Positions 58,130 to 64,000 of a stretch of 64,000 nucleotides of DNA are shown here, piece by piece. Within the stretch, counting starts at the first letter, position 1. Each line of letters starts with the position of its first letter. Under the pieces are notes generated by a model. That model was not told the origin of the DNA. It did not search any database and worked only from the letters and a program-made list of their open reading frames with translations. Both the position numbers and the translations under genes were made by a program. Source of the DNA: Stieleria neptunia (GTDB taxonomy: Bacteria; Planctomycetota; Planctomycetia; Pirellulales; Pirellulaceae); assembly GCF_007754155.1 (NCBI RefSeq), contig NZ_CP037423.1:6196567-6260566 (forward strand), given 5' to 3'.

Positions 58130-59115
58130 GGCTTGGGAATCGTCTCCAACAGCTTGTCAATGATTTGCTCGATCGTCACCCCTTCGGCTTCGGCCTTGTA
58201 GGTCGGCAGCACGCGGTGGCGGAGCGTCGGATGCGCCAGCGCCACGATGTCGTCGGTTTGCACGTGGGCGCGGCCCATCAACAGTGCGCGAGCTTTGGCG
58301 CCCAGCACCAGGGTTTGCGACGCACGTGTTCCGGCGCCCCAGCCGACCCATTCGTTGACAAAATCGGGCGAGCCTTCGCGGTTGGGGCGCGTGGTTTGAG
58401 CGATTTTGACGGCGTATTCGGCGATCGGGGTCGCGATCGGGACGTCACGCACCGTTTGCTGGAACTGCAACACATCCTCGCCGGAGAACAGCGGGTTGAT
58501 CGGTTCGGGTTTCGACGCGGTTGTCCGCAACACCACCGACAACTCATCTTCGGGCGGCAGATAATCGATTTTGACGTTGAACAAGAACCGATCCAGCTGG
58601 GCTTCCGGCAGCGGGTAGGTGCCTTCCATTTCGATCGGGTTTTGCGTCGCCAAGACGAAGAACGGTTCGGGCAATTCGTAACGCGTCCCGGCCGCCGTCA
58701 CTTGGTGTTCTTGCATCGCTTCGAGCATCGCCGCTTGGGTCTTGGGCGGCGTCCGGTTGATCTCATCGGCCAAAATCACGTTGGCGAACACCGGGCCTTT
58801 GACAAACGTCAGCCCACGATGCCCGTCCGCGGTTTCCTCCAGGATCTCCGTCCCGACGATATCGACCGGCATCAGATCGGGCGTGAACTGGATGCGGCTG
58901 AACTGCAAGTGAAAGACTTGGGCGACGCTGCGGACCAGCAGGGTTTTCGCCAACCCGGGAGGACCGGTGATCAAACAGTGGCCGCCGGCGAGCAGGCTGA
59001 TCAACAGCTGTTCGATGACGTCGTGCTGTCCGACGATCGTTTTGGAAAGTTCGCCGACGATTTTTTCGCGGGCGTCTTGGATCTGCTCGACCACGTTGGA
59101 TTCAGTGACTGTCAT
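58126..59115 (-). CDS. MoxR family AAA+ ATPase
   Basis: A 329-residue MoxR ATPase with Walker A GPPGLAKT (residues 51-58), Walker [10 protein letters not shown] (about 112-120) and the sensor ATQNPIE. The lid domain is C-terminal. MoxR ATPases act as chaperones for VWA-protein or enzyme-complex assembly. The stop overlaps the DUF58 start. DUF4159 lies 120 bp upstream on the same strand. Confidence 0.94.
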   Translation of the reverse strand: MTVTESNVVEQIQDAREKIVGELSKTIVGQHDVIEQLLISLLAGGHCLITGPPGLAKTLLVRSVAQVFHLQFSRIQFTPDLMPVDIVGTEILEETADGHRGLTFVKGPVFANVILADEINRTPPKTQAAMLEAMQEHQVTAAGTRYELPEPFFVLATQNPIEMEGTYPLPEAQLDRFLFNVKIDYLPPEDELSVVLRTTASKPEPINPLFSGEDVLQFQQTVRDVPIATPIAEYAVKIAQTTRPNREGSPDFVNEWVGWGAGTRASQTLVLGAKARALLMGRAHVQTDDIVALAHPTLRHRVLPTYKAEAEGVTIEQIIDKLLETIPKP

Positions 59116-59235
59116 TGGCTAGTTGAGAGGTGGGTCCGAACAATCAAGGGCGTCCCGATGCGGGAGACCGTCGATGAAGTGGTGAAAGACAAAACGGAAA
59201 GGGCACTCGAGAAAGCGATTCAATGGTGCGGCGGG

Positions 59236-60069
59236 TCAATGGGTCATGGCGTAGGTGACGATGTTGATGCCCATCGGATAGGCCTTTTTGACGGAAAACT
59301 CACGAAAATATTCTTCATCTTCGCCTTCGCGTTCCCAGCCGTCCCCCAGGTCCGTGTTGTGGCAGATGAAGACCATGATCCGATCCTTGTCGTCGACGAT
59401 AGCGCGATAGTGCGGCACGCTGTTGTCGCTGCCGTCGCGGGTGTCTTCCCAAGTGACCGATCCCCAAGCCCTGCCGATGGCCGGCACCTGCGGCTTTTCT
59501 TTCATGTCGTACACGTTGTGAAAGATTTCGTGGTCCAGCGGGACTTCGAACGGTTTCCGATCGGGAAAAACACGTTCCAGCTCGAACGCCAAATTTTCGT
59601 ACTGGGTGTCGCCCCAAAAGTCGTCCACCATCAGAAAGCCGCCGTCGAAACAATACTTGCGTAGCGCCACCACCTCGGCTTCGCTAAACACCAACCCGCC
59701 GGGTTCGATCATGTACAGGAACGGATAGTCCGACAGGTTCTCGTCGGTCAGATTGACGATCACGGGATTAGGATTGACCTTGATCGTGGTCAACTGCTGA
59801 AGCCGCAACGAGAAATTGAGATCGCTGTCCGGGTAATCGGTTCGCCAACCGCCACCACCACCGCGGCCGTAATACGAGTCGTAGTAAACGCGGGCAAAGG
59901 TAAAGCTGTCACCGGGGAACTGCCGATCGACTTCCCATTGCGGGACGCCACGCCGGTCTTCTTCGATGCTGCGAAAGCGACGTCCCCACTGGGCCAAGGC
60001 GATGCCGGCCGCACTGACGACGAGCATCGCCGTCAGCATGACGAAGGTTTTGGATCGTTGGCGAATCAT
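59236..60069 (-). CDS. DUF4159 protein
   Basis: A 277-residue protein with a signal peptide or anchor (FVMLTAMLVVSAAGIALAQW), then the DUF4159 domain: FTFARVYYDSYY, NLSDYPFLYMIEPGGLVFSEAE, LRKYCFDGGFLMVDDFWGD and HEIFHNVYDM. It is a class-I glutamine-amidotransferase-like fold without a visible catalytic Cys-His pair. Usually found with MoxR and TPR genes. Its start overlaps the stop of the TPR/HExxH gene by four bases. Confidence 0.9.
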   Translation of the reverse strand: MIRQRSKTFVMLTAMLVVSAAGIALAQWGRRFRSIEEDRRGVPQWEVDRQFPGDSFTFARVYYDSYYGRGGGGGWRTDYPDSDLNFSLRLQQLTTIKVNPNPVIVNLTDENLSDYPFLYMIEPGGLVFSEAEVVALRKYCFDGGFLMVDDFWGDTQYENLAFELERVFPDRKPFEVPLDHEIFHNVYDMKEKPQVPAIGRAWGSVTWEDTRDGSDNSVPHYRAIVDDKDRIMVFICHNTDLGDGWEREGEDEEYFREFSVKKAYPMGINIVTYAMTH

Positions 60070-63038
60070 TCGACGACACTCTCCGAGGCAGGAATTTCGG
60101 ACGGACCGGCGTCGCCCGGTTCCGATCGATCGGGCGCAGCGGTCACGTCTGCGCCAGACGCTTGGGGTTTCTCGTCAGCCGGCTTTTCTTCAGCTGACGT
60201 CTCTTCGGCCGGTTCCTCGTCCGCCGCGGCCTCTTCGACAGGCTGACCTTGCTCCGTCGCCTTCGGCTGTTCTTGAAGCGCGAGCAGCAAGTGGTGGGCG
60301 TCGCGATAACGCGGCGCGATCAACAAGGCGTCGATCAGGTGTTCGGTCGCCGCGTCGATCTCACCGGCAGCGGCCAGCGATTGAGCCATTTGAAAATCCA
60401 AACCGGCCACGTCCACCGGATCCATCGCTTGCAGGGCACGCAACGAATCGATCGCTTTTTCGCTTTGATCCAGCTCGCGACAGGCCGTCACCAACGATTG
60501 GTGCACGTCCAACGCAAAGGGCTGGATCTCCAGTGCATGGACGGCAGATTCGAGCACCGACGACCAGTCGTTTTGCGATTTCTCCATTTCAATGAAACGC
60601 TGCAAACTCGGCAAAGCATCGGAGGAAACTGAAAAAAGCTGTTTCAAAACCTCGCGTTCTTTCTCTACCTTCCCCAGTTCGCGGTAACAAACCGCGAGCA
60701 ACTCCAGCACGCCTTCGGTCTCGCCCGTCGCCGCGTTTTTCTCCACCAGAAATTCCAGATGCTCCGCCGCGGCTTCGTATTGCATTCGCGCCAGTGCCGC
60801 CTGGGCCAGTGTCATCCGCGCCCAATAGTTGTCTGGATTCTGATCGGCCCACTTCAAAATTTCCGCCGGGTCGCGGTCGTCCTCATCCGCTTGGTTGGGC
60901 GACTGGCGACGCGTGAAATCCAGCCCGTTGCCAAAATCAGTGGCCAACGTGCGCGCATATTCAGCAAAGCCGGCTTCGATCCGCTCCATCGGGGCAATGT
61001 TTTTTGCCAGCGCTTCGTTGATCGGAATGCCCTCGGCGAGCGATTCGAGCGTGGCGTTGAGCGCTTCGGCGCCGTACTCTTCGACCAGGTAGCGGACGAC
61101 CAGCGAGGATTCGTAGTAGGCGAATTGCAGATGTGTTGATGACGATGGATTGAGAAAAGCCCCGCTCAACTGGGACACCGGCGTGAAGTCATCGCCCAGG
61201 ATCATCTCGCGATAGCGGGCGGTCATCGACTGTCCCCACCGGGGGTCTCGCTCCAGCTCTTCATACACAGAGATCCCTTCGCTCAACCATCGTGGCATCC
61301 GGTTCTTGGTTTTGGTCAGCGTGATCACGTGGCAAAATTCGTGCCACAGCACGCTTTTCCAATTCGTCGGTCTTGGTCCCTGCGACGCCGGGCTGTTCGC
61401 CGTGATCACGCGTCCGAAGCACACGCCCAGAAAACCTTCGCCGCCGGGAAGCCCGAACGTGCGAATCGCAAAATCGCTTTGCTTGGGAAAAATCTCCACG
61501 ATCACGGGGCGCGTCAGTTCCAATTGATACTTCTCACAAAGCACCTGCTTGGCTTCGGACAACAACTCCGCGACCGCATTGCCATAAACCTTGCGCTCGC
61601 GCGGATCCATCCGGACCAGGATCTCGCCGGGTTCGCGGAGTTCTTCCAACCCCAACTCGGCGACCGGATCATCACCGTCGCTTGGCGTCGCCCCCACGTC
61701 GCTGGCCCGGATCGTTTCAAACCCGTCGATGCGATCTTTCAGTGTCATCAAGTTGTAGGCGACGACGTTGTACGGGTCTTCGGTGTTGACCTGTTCGGCG
61801 AGTTTCCAGCCGACGTCATCGTCGCCCAAACGCAATAGATCCTGAGCCAACTGGAACGTCGCCGGGATGTGTGAGGGCTCGAACGTCAACGCCAGTCGTT
61901 GATAGTGGGCCCCCTCGGCGAACCGGTACTTGTCGGACAGTTTGCGTCCGATCAAATGATCCACTTCGGGGTTGGTCGGCCACCACTGCAGCGCCTTCTC
62001 ACGCAACGCTTTCTCTTCGTCGTAGTCTCCGGCCAGGTGCGCGAGCACGGCTTTGAGCGCGAATGCGGCCGGGCTTTTGGGATTCGTTTCCAGCATCCGT
62101 TCGATCGTCGTTTCGGCCCCGGCATAGTCTTCGCGATCGATCTCCTTTTCCGCCTTCAGAATCAACGTCGGCTCATAGATGGGGTTCAGCCGCAGCGATT
62201 GGATCAGTGCGGCTTGAGCCTGTTGCGAATCAGACGATTGCAGCGCGACGGCACGCAGGTATTCCAACCGCGCGTCTTCCAGTTCCCGCTGCTGGGCTTT
62301 TGCGACCGTTTCGGCGGCGACGGCAAAATCGCCCTTGCTGATGGCCAGTTCTGCGGTGGCGATCAAGGCTTCGAGATTGGTGGGGTCTGTCTCGAGGACG
62401 CGGTCGAAAAAGTTTTTGAGAATGATCCGGGCATCGATCCCGTTTTCGGCAAAAAAGCGTCCAGCGGCGATCAACGTGTCGGACGTCGCATACTTCAATT
62501 GGCCGGTTTGCAGATAGCGCTGGATCATCGCCGCTTCGCCGGCCGCCCGGTCGGGCAAATCGTTAAAGTGGGCGACATCGATCCCCAGCACGCGGAGCGG
62601 CAAACTGGTCGGATAGCGGCCGATCGCCGCGTCATAGGTTTCCAGAGCCGGTTCGTATTGTCCGGTCGCCAGTTGGCATCGGATCAGCAGTTCCGACCAG
62701 CGGCGATTCCAAATCCCCCGCTCCACTTCGGCTTTGGCGATTGCTTCCGCCTCGTCAATTTTCCCCGACAGGAACAACGCTTCGGCTTCGGAGTAATTGG
62801 CCGCCCGGGCGGGATCGCAAGGCAACAACAGCACCAGCCAGGCCAATGTGGCGACCCGCAACCAAACCGGCGCGATGACGCAGCGACGTTTCGGTTGCCC
62901 GCCGTCCGTCTGATCCGCTTGAATGCTGGACACTTGGGTGAGGTGTCGACCAGGACGACGACTCTGACAACTGGGGGCGGGGCGACGCGGTAACACAACG
63001 CGATAGGCTGACGGTCGAAACACGGCGGTGGGCACCAT
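60066..63038 (-). CDS. TPR protein with HExxH gluzincin domain
   Basis: About 990 residues from the ATG at 63038. A hydrophobic segment (RVATLAWLVLLLPCDPARA, near residue 60-78) is a likely signal or anchor. Many TPR-like helices occupy about 80-450 and 750-960. Between them a peptidase MA-like domain carries HEFCH at 566-570 (zinc-binding and catalytic) and WLSEGISVYEE (third ligand) about 25 residues later. The C-terminus is Glu/Ala-rich. First gene of the cluster that continues to the caspase-like gene. The true start is uncertain; earlier frames run into the divergent moxR. Confidence 0.82.
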   Translation of the reverse strand: MVPTAVFRPSAYRVVLPRRPAPSCQSRRPGRHLTQVSSIQADQTDGGQPKRRCVIAPVWLRVATLAWLVLLLPCDPARAANYSEAEALFLSGKIDEAEAIAKAEVERGIWNRRWSELLIRCQLATGQYEPALETYDAAIGRYPTSLPLRVLGIDVAHFNDLPDRAAGEAAMIQRYLQTGQLKYATSDTLIAAGRFFAENGIDARIILKNFFDRVLETDPTNLEALIATAELAISKGDFAVAAETVAKAQQRELEDARLEYLRAVALQSSDSQQAQAALIQSLRLNPIYEPTLILKAEKEIDREDYAGAETTIERMLETNPKSPAAFALKAVLAHLAGDYDEEKALREKALQWWPTNPEVDHLIGRKLSDKYRFAEGAHYQRLALTFEPSHIPATFQLAQDLLRLGDDDVGWKLAEQVNTEDPYNVVAYNLMTLKDRIDGFETIRASDVGATPSDGDDPVAELGLEELREPGEILVRMDPRERKVYGNAVAELLSEAKQVLCEKYQLELTRPVIVEIFPKQSDFAIRTFGLPGGEGFLGVCFGRVITANSPASQGPRPTNWKSVLWHEFCHVITLTKTKNRMPRWLSEGISVYEELERDPRWGQSMTARYREMILGDDFTPVSQLSGAFLNPSSSTHLQFAYYESSLVVRYLVEEYGAEALNATLESLAEGIPINEALAKNIAPMERIEAGFAEYARTLATDFGNGLDFTRRQSPNQADEDDRDPAEILKWADQNPDNYWARMTLAQAALARMQYEAAAEHLEFLVEKNAATGETEGVLELLAVCYRELGKVEKEREVLKQLFSVSSDALPSLQRFIEMEKSQNDWSSVLESAVHALEIQPFALDVHQSLVTACRELDQSEKAIDSLRALQAMDPVDVAGLDFQMAQSLAAAGEIDAATEHLIDALLIAPRYRDAHHLLLALQEQPKATEQGQPVEEAAADEEPAEETSAEEKPADEKPQASGADVTAAPDRSEPGDAGPSEIPASESVVE

Positions 63039-63199
63039 TGGGCGGGACGGTTCAATCGCACGACGTTCGATTGTAGCGGAACGGACCAGGGCAAGGGTCG
63101 ATCGAGACAGTTCGAGCACGTTCCTATATCCGGCGCGTAGCCCGGCTGGTATCCTGTAGCGGTTCAGTAAGCGTGGCACCTTTTGATTGTGGGAACGGA
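63039..63199. promoter_or_regulatory. Divergent promoter region between TPR gene and second moxR
   Basis: 161 bp between the divergent starts. GGGAA lies 4-8 bp before the moxR ATG at 63200 and may serve as its ribosome-binding site. No clear palindromic operator was seen. Confidence 0.4.
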
Positions 63200-64000
63200 A
63201 TGGATAACTCGGTCGAGTCAGCAGGGAACGACGGGGCGGCGATGGGCGAGCTTTCGGCAGCCGACGCGGCACGTCTCAACGATGCCAAAAAACAGATCAG
63301 CCAAGAGCTTGGCAAAGTCATTGTCGGACAGCAGGAAGTCATCGAAGAGATCATGATCGGGCTGTTCAGTCGCGGTCACGTTCTGCTCGAAGGCGTCCCC
63401 GGGCTGGCCAAAACGTTGATGATCAGCACTCTGGCCCGAACGATGGACCTGGCGTTTTCACGCGTCCAGTTCACTCCCGACCTGATGCCCGCCGACGTCA
63501 CGGGGACGGAGATCATTGAAGAGGACCGCTCGACCGGGCACCGTGGGTTTCGGTTCATGGAAGGCCCGTTGTTTGCCAACATCATCCTGGCCGACGAAAT
63601 CAACCGGACGCCGCCCAAGACCCAAGCGTCGTTGCTCGAGGCGATGCAGGAGCGGCAAGTCACGGTCGGACGAACCCGCCACCCGCTGCCCAACCCGTTC
63701 TTTGTGCTCGCCACGCAGAACCCGATCGAACAGGAAGGCACCTACCCGCTGCCCGAAGCGCAGCAGGACCGTTTCATGTTCAAAGTGTATGTCGAATACC
63801 CCTCGTTTGACGAGGAATTCGAAGTCGCACGGCGCACCACCGGCATGGAAACCGGGGACGTCCAAGCGGTGCTCAACGCCGAAGAGATCATCCGTTTGCA
63901 AGACCTGGTGCGGCGCGTTCCGGTCAGCGATCACGTGGTGCGTTACGCGCTCTCGTTGGTCCGCCAAACCCGCGTCGGCGACAACGGCGTGCCGGATTTC
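63200..64000 (+). CDS. Second MoxR family ATPase (partial)
   Basis: The reading frame runs from the ATG at 63200 to the window end (267 codons, no stop). Walker A GVPGLAKT and Walker [10 protein letters not shown] are present, with [10 protein letters not shown]. The N-terminal 30 residues precede the core. It differs from the MoxR at 58126 throughout, so it is a paralogue and not a duplicate. It is probably the first gene of a second MoxR set reading rightwards (a DUF58 gene is expected next). Confidence 0.93.
   Translation, partial: MDNSVESAGNDGAAMGELSAADAARLNDAKKQISQELGKVIVGQQEVIEEIMIGLFSRGHVLLEGVPGLAKTLMISTLARTMDLAFSRVQFTPDLMPADVTGTEIIEEDRSTGHRGFRFMEGPLFANIILADEINRTPPKTQASLLEAMQERQVTVGRTRHPLPNPFFVLATQNPIEQEGTYPLPEAQQDRFMFKVYVEYPSFDEEFEVARRTTGMETGDVQAVLNAEEIIRLQDLVRRVPVSDHVVRYALSLVRQTRVGDNGVPDF

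Overview
The window looks like chromosomal DNA of a Pirellulaceae-type planctomycete (Rhodopirellula/Rubripirellula relatives). The indicators are family-level: a DUF1559 prepilin-like protein, a sulfatase, a DUF1080 protein, Tat-exported sugar-phosphate isomerase-like and intradiol dioxygenase-like proteins, DUF4159/DUF4175 membrane proteins, a C13/caspase-like peptidase, high G+C, few Shine-Dalgarno sites, and several families of palindromic intergenic repeats. No phage, plasmid, transposase, CRISPR or rRNA was seen. One tRNA gene is present (tRNA-Glu, 24389-24463, minus strand).

Layout. 1-1893: end of an ATP-grasp ligase gene overlapping an OleC-like acyl-adenylating enzyme. 2493-4762: stand-alone TOPRIM (GyrB-like) protein, N-carbamoylputrescine amidase, and divergent bioD. 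4898-8078: metal module (HupE/UreJ permease, ArsR regulator, COG0523 GTPase) beside an N-terminally truncated TolC-type remnant. 8138-11131: sulfatase divergent from an AraC regulator. 11144-22216: DUF1559 protein with a small lipoprotein, intradiol dioxygenase, M42-like peptidase, MFS transporter, BtuF-like protein, DUF1080 protein, HTTM protein and hypotheticals, separated by repeat-filled gaps. 22428-33449: Met-rich secreted protein, tRNA-Glu, GYF_2 protein, a DUF4129-like protein with a 12-fold SGQQQ repeat, a large lipoprotein, an ABC ATPase and a YfhO-like protein. 33475-36198: dapA, hom (convergent) and a PilZ-like protein. 36854-45086: isomerase, gltD, gltB and a LysR regulator. 45462-46873: two small membrane proteins.

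47044-63038 (minus strand) is the most striking region: a long collinear cluster read TPR/HExxH metallopeptidase - DUF4159 - MoxR ATPase - DUF58 - BatA-like VWA protein - DUF4175-like protein with about 40 GQQQ units - second VWA protein - C13/caspase-like peptidase. Several junctions are 4-bp ATGA overlaps. A second moxR gene starts divergently at 63200 and runs off the window end. MoxR/DUF58/VWA sets are generally regarded as chaperone-like assembly or stress modules; coupling to a caspase-fold peptidase and a metallopeptidase is an inference about function but a direct observation about gene order.

The intergenic DNA carries at least five repeat families, called here RepA (about 121 bp, 11-bp terminal inverted repeats), RepB (83-bp unit, one tandem array of four), RepC (TGGAAGCTT-type palindromes), RepD (about 80-bp palindrome beginning GTTAGCGG) and RepE (GGTGTCCGACACC palindromes). 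RepA lies inside RepD at the same arm position in two loci and beside a RepD fragment in a third. RepC supplies the stop codons of hupE and gltB and lies inside the 5' coding end of the caspase-like gene.
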